This document shows, piece after piece, positions 35,508 through 45,099 of a DNA stretch of 64,000 nt. Each line of letters begins with the position of its first letter. Within the stretch, counting starts at the first letter, position 1. Under the pieces are notes generated by a model. It had not been told where the DNA came from. It made no database searches and was given only the letters and a program-made list of their open reading frames with translations. Source of the stretch: an uncultured Flavobacteriaceae bacterium (lineage in GTDB: Bacteria; Bacteroidota; Bacteroidia; Flavobacteriales; Flavobacteriaceae); NCBI GenBank assembly GCA_947494825.1, contig CANLWN010000002.1, positions 124,001 to 188,000 of the forward strand, given 5' to 3'. The position numbers and the translations under genes were made by a program.

Positions 35508-37659
35508 AAAAAACCTCCAACATATCACCCTAAATTCTGGGCTCGAAAACCCATCTCCCAAGGGCGAAACCCTACAAGGTGAAAGCTATCTAACTGCCGA
35601 GCGCATTCCCTTACAATCCTTTTATACACCACAGGATATCACTGGTATGGGGCATCTCGATTTTGGCGCAGGGATGGCACCCAACCTAAGAGGGCCCTAT
35701 TCTACCATGTATGTAAGAAGACCATGGACCATTCGCCAGTATGCCGGTTTTTCCACAGCGGAGGAAAGCAACGCCTTTTACAGGAGAAACCTTGCGGCCG
35801 GCCAAAAGGGACTTTCCGTTGCTTTTGACCTGCCTACACATAGGGGGTACGACAGTGATCACGAACGGGTGGTCGGCGATGTGGGGAAGGCGGGCGTAGC
35901 CATTGATTCTGTGGAGGACATGAAAATTTTGTTCGATGGTATTCCCTTGGGCGAAATGTCGGTTTCCATGACCATGAACGGTGCCGTCCTACCTATTATG
36001 GCCTTTTATATTGTAGCGGCCCAAGAGCAGGGGGTCTCCCTGGAGCAACTTAGCGGTACGATACAGAATGATATTCTCAAAGAGTTTATGGTCCGTAATA
36101 CGTATATCTATCCGCCTGCCCCTTCCATGCAGATCATCACGGATATATTTGAATTCACCAGCAGGCATATGCCCAAATTCAACAGTATCAGTATTTCTGG
36201 CTATCACATGCAGGAAGCGGGGGCCACGGCAGATATTGAACTGGCCTACACCCTTGCCGATGGCCTGGAGTACATCAAAACAGGACTTAAGGCAGGTTTG
36301 GATATTGATCGGTTTGCTCCACGGCTTTCCTTTTTCTGGGCCATTGGCATGAACCACTTTATGGAAATTGCCAAACTTAGGGCCGGACGAATGCTTTGGG
36401 CCAAATTGGTGAAGCAATTCGATCCAAAGAATGAAAAATCGCTGGCCTTGCGCACCCATTGCCAGACCAGTGGCTGGAGCCTTACCGAACAGGACCCCTT
36501 TAACAATGTGGCTCGAACAGCCATAGAGGGAGCAGCGGCGGCCTTTGGTGGAACCCAGAGTTTGCATACCAACGCGTTGGACGAGGCCATTGCGCTTCCA
36601 ACAGATTTTTCGGCGCGCATTGCCCGGAATACCCAAATCTATTTACAAGAGGAAACCAAGATTACCAAAACGGTAGACCCTTGGGGAGGTAGCTATTATG
36701 TGGAAAAGCTTACTCACGAAATAGCGCAAAAAGCATGGTCCCTGATTCAGGAAGTGGAAGAATTGGGCGGTATGACAAAGGCTATCGAAGCGGGCATACC
36801 CAAGATGAGGATCGAAGAGGCAGCGGCGAGGAAACAGGCACGCATAGATAGTGGACAAGATGTTATTGTAGGGGTCAATCGTTACCGCCTCGAGGAAGAG
36901 GATGCTTTGCAAATTTTAGAGGTAGATAATGAGAAGGTACGTCAACAACAGTTACAAAGATTGGCTTCGGTCAAAAGGGAAAGGGATAATGAGGCGGTCG
37001 TGGAGGCCTTAAAACAGCTGACCAAAGCCGCCAAGAATAAATTAAATGAAGGAGAATCGCAGGCTTCGGAAAATTTGTTAGCTTTAACCGTAAATGCCGC
37101 CAGAGCCAGAGCGACCATTGGGGAAATCAGCGATGCGTTGGAAACCGCCTACGGGAGGCATAAGGCAGTAATAAAATCTTTTACCGGAGTGTATTCCAAG
37201 GAAATCAAGGACGATGACAGTTTTAAGAAAGCAAGGGAAATGGCAGACCTTTTTGCCCAAAAAGAAGGTCGGAGACCCAGAATCATGATTGCAAAAATGG
37301 GACAGGACGGCCATGACCGCGGTGCCAAGGTCGTGGCAACGGGATATGCGGACCTTGGCTTTGATGTGGACATAGGACCACTGTTCCAAACCCCCGCGGA
37401 AGCTGCAAAGCAGGCGGTGGAAAACGACGTCCACATTCTAGGGGTCTCCTCATTGGCGGGAGGCCACAAAACCCTGGTACCCCAAGCGCTGAGCGAACTT
37501 AAGAAGTATGGACGGGAAGATATCATGGTCATCGTGGGCGGCGTGGTTCCCAAACAGGATTACGAATACCTATTTGAGGCCGGGGCGGTAGCCGTCTTTG
37601 GCCCGGGAACCAAAATTAGCGAGGCCGCCATCCAAATTCTGGAAATCTTGATCGATTGA
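35500..37659 (+). CDS. mutB: Methylmalonyl-CoA mutase, large (catalytic) subunit
   Basis: The 719-residue enzyme interconverts methylmalonyl-CoA and succinyl-CoA. It has a substrate barrel (about 45-550; [26 protein letters not shown] region, [16 protein letters not shown]) and a C-terminal B12 domain (about 580-719). There the cobalt-ligating histidine is in [11 protein letters not shown] near residue 605. With the carboxylase at 29318-32917 it gives the route from propionyl-CoA to succinyl-CoA, except that no methylmalonyl-CoA epimerase gene is in the window. Confidence 0.96.
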   Translation: MSRKNLQHITLNSGLENPSPKGETLQGESYLTAERIPLQSFYTPQDITGMGHLDFGAGMAPNLRGPYSTMYVRRPWTIRQYAGFSTAEESNAFYRRNLAAGQKGLSVAFDLPTHRGYDSDHERVVGDVGKAGVAIDSVEDMKILFDGIPLGEMSVSMTMNGAVLPIMAFYIVAAQEQGVSLEQLSGTIQNDILKEFMVRNTYIYPPAPSMQIITDIFEFTSRHMPKFNSISISGYHMQEAGATADIELAYTLADGLEYIKTGLKAGLDIDRFAPRLSFFWAIGMNHFMEIAKLRAGRMLWAKLVKQFDPKNEKSLALRTHCQTSGWSLTEQDPFNNVARTAIEGAAAAFGGTQSLHTNALDEAIALPTDFSARIARNTQIYLQEETKITKTVDPWGGSYYVEKLTHEIAQKAWSLIQEVEELGGMTKAIEAGIPKMRIEEAAARKQARIDSGQDVIVGVNRYRLEEEDALQILEVDNEKVRQQQLQRLASVKRERDNEAVVEALKQLTKAAKNKLNEGESQASENLLALTVNAARARATIGEISDALETAYGRHKAVIKSFTGVYSKEIKDDDSFKKAREMADLFAQKEGRRPRIMIAKMGQDGHDRGAKVVATGYADLGFDVDIGPLFQTPAEAAKQAVENDVHILGVSSLAGGHKTLVPQALSELKKYGREDIMVIVGGVVPKQDYEYLFEAGAVAVFGPGTKISEAAIQILEILID

Positions 37660-37804
37660 TCTAGATTTTTTATGCTAAAACCTTAATCTGCAAAACTTTA
37701 ACTGACTTTAACGCAGGAAGCCATAGTTATTCACTTTGTGTTAACAAAATACATTTTTTGGCATTGTAAATAATCGTATTTTTAACCCCTAACTTACTAG
37801 ACTA

Positions 37805-38578
37805 ATGGGCAAAATTATTGCTATAGCGAATCAGAAGGGCGGGGTTGGAAAAACCACTACCACTGTGAACCTGGCCGCCTCGCTGGGTGTGCTAGAAAAA
37901 AAGGTGCTTTTGATCGATGCCGATCCCCAGGCCAATGCCACTTCAGGATTGGGTATTGAGGTGGATGGCGTTGAAATGGGAACCTACCAACTCCTGGAAC
38001 ACACCAAGACCGCCAAGGAAACCATCATAACTACCTCATCCCCCAATGTGGATCTCATTCCCGCACATATCGATTTGGTGGCCATTGAAATTGAATTGGT
38101 GGATAAGGACGATAGGGAATATATGCTGAAAAAGGCCATAGCCGACCTGGGCGAGCCGTACGACTATGTCCTGATAGATTGTGCCCCTTCCCTGGGGTTG
38201 CTTACGCTAAACGCGTTAACGGCCGCTGATTCCGTAATTATTCCCATCCAATGTGAGTACTTTGCCCTGGAGGGTCTCGGCAAACTTTTGAATACCATAA
38301 AAAGCGTACAAAAAATACACAATCCCGATCTGGATATAGAGGGATTGCTCTTGACGATGTTCGATTCCAGGTTGCGACTTTCCAATCAGGTGGTAGAAGA
38401 AGTAAAAAAGCATTTTGAGGATATGGTCTTTGATACCATAATCCAACGAAATGTTAGACTTAGTGAAGCTCCAAGTTATGGTGAAAGTATTATAAAATAC
38501 GATGCTAGCAGCAAGGGAGCGGCCAACTATCTCAATTTGGCCAATGAGGTTGTAAAGAAAAATAAGGAGACGGTATAA
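37805..38578 (+). CDS. parA: ParA-family chromosome partitioning ATPase
   Basis: The 257-residue protein has the deviant Walker A motif KGGVGKTTTTVNLAASL, the Walker A' LLIDADPQANAT, and Walker B DYVLIDCAPSLG, all typical of chromosomal Soj/ParA. It moves ParB-bound origin DNA during segregation. It overlaps parB by one base (TAATG). A weak promoter, TTG-N17-TATTTTTA, may lie near 37758-37783. No parS-like GTTTCACGTGAAAC site was found close by. Confidence 0.95.
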   Translation: MGKIIAIANQKGGVGKTTTTVNLAASLGVLEKKVLLIDADPQANATSGLGIEVDGVEMGTYQLLEHTKTAKETIITTSSPNVDLIPAHIDLVAIEIELVDKDDREYMLKKAIADLGEPYDYVLIDCAPSLGLLTLNALTAADSVIIPIQCEYFALEGLGKLLNTIKSVQKIHNPDLDIEGLLLTMFDSRLRLSNQVVEEVKKHFEDMVFDTIIQRNVRLSEAPSYGESIIKYDASSKGAANYLNLANEVVKKNKETV

Positions 38579-39486
38579 TGGCAAAGGCTACTAAAAAGCA
38601 GGCTTTAGGGAGAGGTCTATCCGCACTTTTAAAGGATCCGGAGAACGACATACAGTCGGTTTCCGACAAAAATGCGGATAAGGTCGTAGGAAACATTGTA
38701 GAATTGGAAGTGTCGGCCATAGAGGTGAATCCTTTTCAGCCACGTTCCAACTTCAACGATGAAGCCCTTCGGGAATTGGCCACCTCCATCAAGGAACTGG
38801 GGGTAATACAGCCCATAACCGTGCGCAAACTCGATTTCAACAAATATCAGTTGGTTTCGGGCGAAAGAAGGTATAGGGCCTCCAAATTGATCGGTCTGGA
38901 GACCATTCCCTCCTATATCAGAATTGCAAATGACCAGGAATCCTTGGAGATGGCATTGGTAGAGAACATACAACGCCAGGACCTGGATCCCATTGAGATT
39001 GCACTCTCCTATCAGCGTTTGATCGATGAAATTAAACTTACCCAGGAAAAACTGAGCGATCGTGTAGGCAAAAAACGTTCCACCATTACCAACTATATGC
39101 GTTTGCTGCGTTTAGATCCCATTATCCAGACCGGCATGCGGGACGGCTTTGTAAGTATGGGACATGGAAGGGCTTTGGTGAACATTGAAAAAAAGCAAGA
39201 TCAGATTGCGCTCTATGAAAAAATAGTGGGGGAAAACCTATCGGTAAGGGACACGGAAAAGGCAGTAAAAGCCTACCATGAAAAACAAGGCCCTGCCACG
39301 GGTACACATCCTCAAAAAACTCCGGAAATCCCCGGTTTCGTAAAAGAAGGTATCACTGATTTTAAAAACTATCTTGCCGTAAAGGTAGAGATAAAGGCTT
39401 CCTCGAATGGTAAAGGGAAAATTACGATTCCCTTTCACTCCAAGGAGGAGTTTCAGCGCCTAAAAAAACTAATATCCGGTGAATAA
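38578..39486 (+). CDS. parB: ParB-family chromosome partitioning protein
   Basis: The 302-residue protein has an N-terminal GRGLSALL, a ParB/Spo0J nuclease-like CTP-binding domain (about 45-140; NPFQPR, GERRYRASK, ALVENIQRQDLDPIEIA), and a helix-turn-helix (about 150-185; LSDRVGKKRSTITNYMRLL). It binds parS and loads the ParA system. It follows parA with a one-base overlap and overlaps the DUF5683 gene by eight bases (GTGAATAA). Confidence 0.95.
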   Translation: MAKATKKQALGRGLSALLKDPENDIQSVSDKNADKVVGNIVELEVSAIEVNPFQPRSNFNDEALRELATSIKELGVIQPITVRKLDFNKYQLVSGERRYRASKLIGLETIPSYIRIANDQESLEMALVENIQRQDLDPIEIALSYQRLIDEIKLTQEKLSDRVGKKRSTITNYMRLLRLDPIIQTGMRDGFVSMGHGRALVNIEKKQDQIALYEKIVGENLSVRDTEKAVKAYHEKQGPATGTHPQKTPEIPGFVKEGITDFKNYLAVKVEIKASSNGKGKITIPFHSKEEFQRLKKLISGE

Positions 39487-40120
39487 AAGCCTCGGTTTTT
39501 TACTGTTTTTTTTACTATGTGCACTTTCCGGCATTTCCCAGGAAAAAGGACAAAATACCCAAGAATTGGATTCCATGGAAACGGATCTTAGGGGGAAGGG
39601 TATTGTGGTAGATTCCATTGTAAAGCGAAAAATAAATCCCTTGGCACCCAGTAAGGCCGCATTTTACTCGGCCGTATTGCCTGGCTTAGGGCAAATCTAT
39701 AACCGCAGGTATTGGAAAGTACCTATAGTCTACGCGGCCATAGGAACCGGAGTGTACGCCTATGTGTTCAACAACAACGAATACAATCGATTTCGGGACG
39801 CCTTTAAAAGAAGACGGGCAGGTTTCACCGATGATGAATTTTTTGATCTCACCCCTGATAATGGTGTAACGCCAACCACGCCCGACTTCTCAGATGAAGC
39901 TTTGCAGGACGCCCAGGAACGTTTTCAAAGAGATCGAGACCTTGCCTTGTTGATTACCATAGGCCTGTATGCACTGAACATACTCGATGCCAATGTGGAC
40001 CAACATTTAAAACAGTACAATATTGATGATGATCTAAGTTTGGACATTAGGCCATTCCTGGACTATAACCCCGTGACCGCCAATCCGACCTACGGAATGG
40101 CTTTAATCGTTAAGTTTTAG
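39479..40120 (+). CDS. DUF5683 membrane protein
   Basis: The 213-residue product belongs to the DUF5683 family, found mostly in Bacteroidota and commonly placed between parB and dapB. It has a signal sequence, the conserved run KAAFYSAVLPGLGQIYNRRYWKVPIVYAAIG near residue 60-90 (split here: AVLPGLGQIYN then RRYWKVP), and two or three membrane segments. Function is unknown. It starts at a GTG eight bases inside the end of parB and stops three bases before dapB. Confidence 0.85.
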   Translation: MNKSLGFLLFFLLCALSGISQEKGQNTQELDSMETDLRGKGIVVDSIVKRKINPLAPSKAAFYSAVLPGLGQIYNRRYWKVPIVYAAIGTGVYAYVFNNNEYNRFRDAFKRRRAGFTDDEFFDLTPDNGVTPTTPDFSDEALQDAQERFQRDRDLALLITIGLYALNILDANVDQHLKQYNIDDDLSLDIRPFLDYNPVTANPTYGMALIVKF

Positions 40121-40123
40121 CAG

Positions 40124-40825
40124 ATGAAAATAGCCTTGTTCGGATATGGGAAAATGGGGAAAATGATAGAGAAGACCGCGCTTGTCCGGAATCATACGAT
40201 TGTGGCCAAAATTGATGTGGACAGCTCTGAAACCGACCTTTCCCAAGTTGATGCGGCCATAGATTTTAGCACCCCGGATGCCGCCTTTGGTAACATAAAA
40301 AAATGCTTGGAACTAAGTATTCCCATAATATCCGGAACCACCGGCTGGCTAAACGATTATGACAAGGCTGTAGCGCTGTGCCAGGAAAAAAACGGTGCCT
40401 TTATCTACGCCTCAAATTTCAGTTTGGGAGTCAATGTGTTTTTTGAACTAAATACGTATTTGGCAAAGATGATGAAAAACTTGGGCGAATATGCGCTTAG
40501 CATGGAAGAGGTGCACCATACTCAAAAATTGGATGCCCCCAGTGGCACGGCCATTAGTTTGGCCGAGGGGATCATCGAAAATTCGGATTACGAATCCTGG
40601 GAACGGGAAAAGGGATCGGAAAAAACAATACCCATAAAATCCAAACGTATAGCCGATGTCCCCGGGACACATTCCATCACCTACGAAAGCAAGGTAGACA
40701 GAATAGCGATAGAGCATACCGCCCACAATAGGGAAGGTTTTGCACTGGGTGCCGTAGTAGCTGCAGAATGGATCCAGGGAAAAGCAGGGGTATTTAGCAT
40801 GAAAGATGTGTTAAACCTAGGTTAA
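40124..40825 (+). CDS. dapB: 4-hydroxy-tetrahydrodipicolinate reductase
   Basis: The 233-residue enzyme reduces the dihydrodipicolinate intermediate in lysine and meso-diaminopimelate synthesis. It shows the NAD(P) loop GYGKMGKMIEK, DFSTPDA, SGTTGW, and the active-site motif HHTQKLDAPSGTA. It is about 35 residues shorter than the Escherichia coli protein, which is normal for Bacteroidota. It supplies diaminopimelate for the cell wall, whose breakdown products are recycled by the locus at 20-29 kb. Confidence 0.95.
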   Translation: MKIALFGYGKMGKMIEKTALVRNHTIVAKIDVDSSETDLSQVDAAIDFSTPDAAFGNIKKCLELSIPIISGTTGWLNDYDKAVALCQEKNGAFIYASNFSLGVNVFFELNTYLAKMMKNLGEYALSMEEVHHTQKLDAPSGTAISLAEGIIENSDYESWEREKGSEKTIPIKSKRIADVPGTHSITYESKVDRIAIEHTAHNREGFALGAVVAAEWIQGKAGVFSMKDVLNLG

Positions 40826-40960
40826 GAAACGTAACATTTTTGTGGTTGGGGGACTCATGTAGATGACATTGATAAAATGAACCGATATACTCAGCATCTT
40901 TTTTGGTAATTTCGCCAACGGATCACCCAAGGGTAAAACAAGCAACTAAGACGTATTTTT

Positions 40961-42661
40961 ATGAACGGTACACAGTGGATTCTTTTTATTCTGATCGTAC
41001 AGGTCATCCATTTTTTGGGAACCTGGAAATTATATGTAAAGGCCGGTAGAAAAGCTTGGGAAGCAGCCATTCCCGTTTACAATGCTATCGTTTTGATGCA
41101 GATCATAAAACGGCCCAAATGGTGGGTCATCCTATTGTTCATCCCCATTATTAACCTTTTGATGTTTCCGGTAGTATGGGTAGAGACCATTCGTAGCTTT
41201 GGAAAAAACAGCCTGCTCGATACTTGGCTCGTTATCCTTACCCTCGGTTTCTATACCTACTACATTAATTATACCCAGGATGTGGCTTATGTAGCCGATA
41301 GAAGCCTGCACCCCAAAACGGGTTTGGGCGAATGGGTAAGCTCTATCGTCTTTGCCATTGTAGCGGCCACTTTGGTGCATACTTATTTCATTCAGCCCTA
41401 TGTAATCCCCACGGGTTCCCTTGAGCGGACCTTGCGTATCGGGGATCTTTTATTTGTGAGCAAGTTTCACTACGGCGCACGAGCTCCCATGACTACGGTT
41501 GCTGCGCCCATGGTACATGACACCATCCCAGGATTGGGTATACGGTCCTATTTGAACAAACCACAGCTTCCCTATTTTAGGTTACCCGGATTTAAAAAAA
41601 TCAAAAGAAACGAAATTGTGGTCTTTAGTTGGCCCGCCGATACGGTCCGCGTTTTCTTTAAGGCCGAGGAAGGGGTAAAAAAACCCATCGATAAAAAATC
41701 GAACTACGTAAAGCGTTGTGTCGGTGTCCCTGGGGATTCTTTATCCGTGGTAGACGGTTTTGTACACGTAAATGGAAAACAACTCCAGCTTCCCGATAGG
41801 GCAAAGCCGCAGTACGACTATTTCGTTTATGGTAAAAACGGTGTCTCTTCCCGTTTGTTGTTACAACTTGGAGCGACGGAGTTTTATAGGTATTATGTGG
41901 CGGAAAGCTTAAGTCCGGTGCAAATACAGGCATTGGCCAGAAATGGGTATCGCATCAATAACCAAACCTCACCGATTCAGATTGTCACCGAGGGCAAGGG
42001 CATAAATCCGAACCTCATACGCCAATACCGATTGGCCCTAAAGGAGGTAACCAATAGACAGCGATTGGTAACGGCTACGGATGAACTTGTGAAAAGCCTG
42101 GAAAACAATACGGCTATTGATTCCGTGGTAAAAATAATAGAGCCCAGGGGGCAAGGGATCGGGAACCTGTTTCCACAAAATCCCGCTTTCCCATGGAACT
42201 ACGACAATTTTGGCCCTATCTATATTCCAGAGGCCGGAAAGACCGTTCCCTTGGACCTCAACGTACTCCCCTTGTACAAAAAGATCATACGGGATTACGA
42301 AGGCAATACCGTAAGCGTTTCCGGAAATCAAATAAAGATCAACGGACGTGTCGCGGACAGCTATACCTTTAAACAGGACTACTACTGGATGATGGGCGAT
42401 AACAGGGACCATTCCGAAGACAGTCGCGCCTGGGGCTATGTACCTGAAAATCACATCGTGGGCACCCCCATATTCATTTGGCTCAGTTTTGACAACTTTA
42501 ACGATGGCATTGCCAATTGGAAGCCCCGTTGGGACCGGATCTTCACCACAGTACACGGGGATGGCGAACCACGTTCCTATTTTAAACATTTTCTAATTGT
42601 GCTGGCCGGCTGGTTCGTGTTCGACTTTGTAAGAAAGCGCCGAAAGAAGGGCAAAAAATAA
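40961..42661 (+). CDS. lepB: Signal peptidase I, long Bacteroidota form
   Basis: The 566-residue membrane protease cleaves signal peptides. It has N-terminal membrane segments (about 5-25, 50-75, 85-105, 125-145), the serine S153 in IPTGSLERTL, the lysine base K251 in YVKRCVGVPGD, and MMGDNRDHSEDSRAWG near 490. The usual PTSSMEPT is changed to PTGSLERT, with the catalytic serine kept. About 200 inserted residues between the lysine and the last box are a known trait of this phylum. A final membrane segment lies near 545-562. Confidence 0.95.
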   Translation: MNGTQWILFILIVQVIHFLGTWKLYVKAGRKAWEAAIPVYNAIVLMQIIKRPKWWVILLFIPIINLLMFPVVWVETIRSFGKNSLLDTWLVILTLGFYTYYINYTQDVAYVADRSLHPKTGLGEWVSSIVFAIVAATLVHTYFIQPYVIPTGSLERTLRIGDLLFVSKFHYGARAPMTTVAAPMVHDTIPGLGIRSYLNKPQLPYFRLPGFKKIKRNEIVVFSWPADTVRVFFKAEEGVKKPIDKKSNYVKRCVGVPGDSLSVVDGFVHVNGKQLQLPDRAKPQYDYFVYGKNGVSSRLLLQLGATEFYRYYVAESLSPVQIQALARNGYRINNQTSPIQIVTEGKGINPNLIRQYRLALKEVTNRQRLVTATDELVKSLENNTAIDSVVKIIEPRGQGIGNLFPQNPAFPWNYDNFGPIYIPEAGKTVPLDLNVLPLYKKIIRDYEGNTVSVSGNQIKINGRVADSYTFKQDYYWMMGDNRDHSEDSRAWGYVPENHIVGTPIFIWLSFDNFNDGIANWKPRWDRIFTTVHGDGEPRSYFKHFLIVLAGWFVFDFVRKRRKKGKK

Positions 42662-42720
42662 TTGGAATTATATGTTTTTTGTTGATGGGTTGATTTGGAT
42701 TGGAGGCTTTTAAAAATTGA

Positions 42721-43083
42721 ATGTACATCTATTCTTTTGAAAAATTAGACGTGTGGAAGGAGGCCAAGGAACTGGCCAAGGAGATTTACAAGGTCACCTC
42801 AAAATTTCCCGAAACCGAAAAGTTTGGTCTTACCCATCAATTACGGAGAGCAGTAGTTTCGATATGTTCCAACATTGCAGAGGGCTCTGCACGTAAGACC
42901 CATAGGGACAAAGCACATTTTACGACCATTTCCTTTGGTTCGTCGGTAGAAGTGTTAAATCAACTTATCCTGGCAAAAGAATTTGATTATCTTTCTATCA
43001 AAGAATATGAAAAATGTAGGTCCATGATAGAAGGCATAACCAATAAACTTAATGCCCTAAGAAAACACCAACTCAATAAGTAA
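42721..43083 (+). CDS. Four-helix-bundle protein (S23/IVS family)
   Basis: The 120-residue product has the family pattern FEKLDVWKEAKELAKEIY, FPETEKFGLTHQLRRAVVSI, and NIAEGSARKT. The family was first seen in intervening sequences of 23S rRNA genes but is scattered through Bacteroidota genomes outside rRNA. Function is unknown. It lies between lepB and the WbqC-like gene, is followed by a short minisatellite, and may be a mobile or recently inserted unit. Confidence 0.9.
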   Translation: MYIYSFEKLDVWKEAKELAKEIYKVTSKFPETEKFGLTHQLRRAVVSICSNIAEGSARKTHRDKAHFTTISFGSSVEVLNQLILAKEFDYLSIKEYEKCRSMIEGITNKLNALRKHQLNK

Positions 43084-43096
43084 ACCAACACCAACA

Positions 43097-43152
43097 AACA
43101 AATCCACAAATAAACAAATAAACAAATCCACAAATAAACAAATAAACAAATT
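43097..43152 (+). repeat. 24-base minisatellite before the WbqC-like gene
   Basis: Two perfect 24-base units (43097-43120, 43121-43144), each containing CAAATCCACAAATAAACAAA, are followed by a partial third that reaches the start codon of the next gene. The stretch is free of stop codons in the frame of that gene. Its copy number is likely to vary between strains. Confidence 0.85.
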
Positions 43153-43786
43153 GTCACCTCTCCTTCTGCATCCGGCCTATTTCCCGAATATTGCCCACTT
43201 CGCAGTAATTGCCCAGCGCGAAGTATGTTGGGAGGTCATGGATAATTTTCAAAAGCAGACGTATAGAAATCGATGTTACATCTGTACCGATGCGGGGAGA
43301 CATATGCTGAACATTCCTATAAAACATGTGGGGGGAGATCAAGGGCGTCAAAAATACATAGAGGTAAAGCTCGATAACAAATACCCCTGGCAGCGGCAAC
43401 ATTGGAGAACCTTGGAAACCGCCTATAGGACTTCTCCCTTCTTTGAATTTTACGAAGATGAATTGATAGGCCTCTATCAAAAGCCTTTTACTTCTCTCCT
43501 GGATTTTAACCTCAAGACCATAGAAACAGTCTGCCAAAGTCTCGGGATTGCGATGCCCACTTTAAAAACTGAGGTGTATGAAAAAAACCCTACGGAAGTT
43601 AGCGACGCCCGATTTCTGGTAAACGCCAAAAAGGACGTAGCATTTGAACAACAAAAATACGTTCAGGTCTTCGGGGACCGTCACGGGTTTGTTGAAAACG
43701 CCAGCATATTGGATCTTTTGTTCAATGAGGGCAGCAATGCCCTAAGCTATCTGAAGAACCTGAAAATCGATTTTTTGGATGTTTAG
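43151..43786 (+). CDS. WbqC-family protein
   Basis: The 211-residue protein matches the WbqC/VioB-like family (LHPAYFPNIAHFAVI, YRNRCYICTDAG, LNIPIKH, PWQRQHWRTLETAYRTSPFF), found in polysaccharide gene sets and in many flavobacterial core regions. Its reaction is not established. The start is a TTG directly after the minisatellite; no ATG or GTG lies in frame upstream, and the next methionine (about residue 28) would lose conserved sequence. It overlaps the DUF6122 gene by eight bases (ATGTTTAG). Confidence 0.85.
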   Translation: MSPLLLHPAYFPNIAHFAVIAQREVCWEVMDNFQKQTYRNRCYICTDAGRHMLNIPIKHVGGDQGRQKYIEVKLDNKYPWQRQHWRTLETAYRTSPFFEFYEDELIGLYQKPFTSLLDFNLKTIETVCQSLGIAMPTLKTEVYEKNPTEVSDARFLVNAKKDVAFEQQKYVQVFGDRHGFVENASILDLLFNEGSNALSYLKNLKIDFLDV

Positions 43787-44102
43787 GCTATTCATTCATT
43801 ATGGCATACATTTTCTGATACCCATAGCCATTGGTTTTCTCTTTTTTAAGGAACATAGAACACGGGTAATCCTGATTTTGCTTGCCGGTATTGTAATTGA
43901 TCTGGACCATCTTTTGGCAAACCCTATTTTTGCGCCAGACCGCTGCAGTATTGACTTTCATCCCCTGCATAGCTATTGGGCCATAGCCCTGTATATTTCT
44001 TTGGTGTTCTTTTCAAAGACCCGGTTGGTGGGTATTGCCCTTCTCATACATATCCTTGCAGACACGCTGGACTGCTGGTTACTTGCCCTGGAGACGCACT
44101 GA
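43779..44102 (+). CDS. DUF6122 small membrane protein
   Basis: The 107-residue product has three or four hydrophobic segments and the conserved run IDLDHLLANPIFAPDRCSI, with HPLHS after it, matching the DUF6122 family of Bacteroidota. The Asp/His-rich motifs between membrane segments recall metal-dependent membrane hydrolases, but no function is known. It is translationally coupled to the WbqC-like gene. Its last 24 bases overlap the end of the convergent EEP gene. Confidence 0.8.
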   Translation: MFRLFIHYGIHFLIPIAIGFLFFKEHRTRVILILLAGIVIDLDHLLANPIFAPDRCSIDFHPLHSYWAIALYISLVFFSKTRLVGIALLIHILADTLDCWLLALETH

Positions 44103-45095
44103 AGCCATAATGGGATAATGATCGGATAATGCTACATCAAAGTTTTTATGGGCGGTGACCTCAAAGCCGGGATCCACCAAAATAAAATCGATCCTTCCAG
44201 GAAATCCCACAAACTCATAGGTCCTACCAAAGCCGGATCCTTTTTCCTCAAAGGTATCCGACATCTCGCCCTTGATCCGGTTGTAGGCTCTGGAAAATTG
44301 CGTATTGTTAAAATCCCCGCATACGATGTTCTTATAAGGGCTGGCATTTCTATGCACATCAAAAACCGCCGTCTGTTCCAGTTGTTTTTGGAATGCGCCG
44401 TTTAGTCGGTTGAACAAATTTCCCAGAGGTTCCCTGACGATGCTTCCGGGCCTCAATTTCAAGGATTGAAGGTGCAAGTTATAGATGCGTAGGGTATCGC
44501 CCTGGTATACAATATCAGCATATATCCCGTTATTGGTGCTTTTCTTAAAATCGAGATGCCCCTTTGATACAATGGGGTATTTGGAAAAAATGGCTTGGAT
44601 TACCTTGCCTTTCATCAAGGCTACATACCTATGGGGATACTGATCAAATTCTGTCCTTTTTGGATAATCAAACTCCTGAAAACATACAACATCGGGGTTC
44701 TGACCCCTTACAAACCCTACGATCCTATCATCCAAAAGGGCATCCGCATGCCAACCAAATCGGTTAAAAATCCTGGCATTATAGCTCATGATGCTCAAAT
44801 CGGTCTCCTCGATCGTATCCTGCGATAGGTCAAAACGAAAAAAGGATTCCAAAAACAGATAGCCCAGCAGCAGCGATACTAGGGAAAGAAAGAGCTGCCT
44901 TTTGCCCTGTAACAACCAATACAGTACAAAAAAGAGGTGTGCAATTACCAAAACGGGTACCGAAAGACCCAAAAAGGCCATTCCTGGAAAATGGGCAAGG
45001 GAAACATGGGGGATGACAACGGATATGAGCAGCAGCGTCGCGGACAAAACGTTGATTCCAAATACAACTTTATTTAGCAGGGTCAATAGTTTCAC
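44079..45095 (-). CDS. Membrane-anchored endonuclease/exonuclease/phosphatase family hydrolase
   Basis: From the GTG at 45095 the protein has 338 residues: three N-terminal membrane segments (about 5-100) and an EEP domain (about 110-335). The metal and catalytic motifs are LSIMSYNARIF, CFQEFDYP, IYNLHLQS, CGDFNNTQFS and SDHYPIMA. The fold covers nucleases and phosphodiesterases for sugars or lipids; the membrane anchor suggests an envelope substrate. The GTG is preceded by GGAGG nine bases upstream. A longer frame to 45158 would overlap the rhomboid gene by 59 bases and adds a basic leader. Confidence 0.85.
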   Translation of the reverse strand: MKLLTLLNKVVFGINVLSATLLLISVVIPHVSLAHFPGMAFLGLSVPVLVIAHLFFVLYWLLQGKRQLFLSLVSLLLGYLFLESFFRFDLSQDTIEETDLSIMSYNARIFNRFGWHADALLDDRIVGFVRGQNPDVVCFQEFDYPKRTEFDQYPHRYVALMKGKVIQAIFSKYPIVSKGHLDFKKSTNNGIYADIVYQGDTLRIYNLHLQSLKLRPGSIVREPLGNLFNRLNGAFQKQLEQTAVFDVHRNASPYKNIVCGDFNNTQFSRAYNRIKGEMSDTFEEKGSGFGRTYEFVGFPGRIDFILVDPGFEVTAHKNFDVALSDHYPIMASVRLQGK

Positions 45096-45099
45096 GCGA

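Noticed and set aside
34137-37659. A cobalamin riboswitch ahead of the mutase genes
   Set aside because: mutA overlaps the preceding gene by eight bases, leaving no leader, and no B12-box-like sequence was noticed before udk.
37660-38600. A parS centromere site or replication origin near parAB
   Set aside because: No GTTTCACGTGAAAC-like palindrome and no DnaA-box cluster was seen in the flanks.
42721-43083. A 23S rRNA intervening sequence
   Set aside because: The encoded protein family is the same, but no rRNA sequence flanks the gene.
43097-43152. A CRISPR array
   Set aside because: The 24-base units are directly adjacent without spacers, AT-rich and only two full copies. No cas gene is present anywhere in the window.
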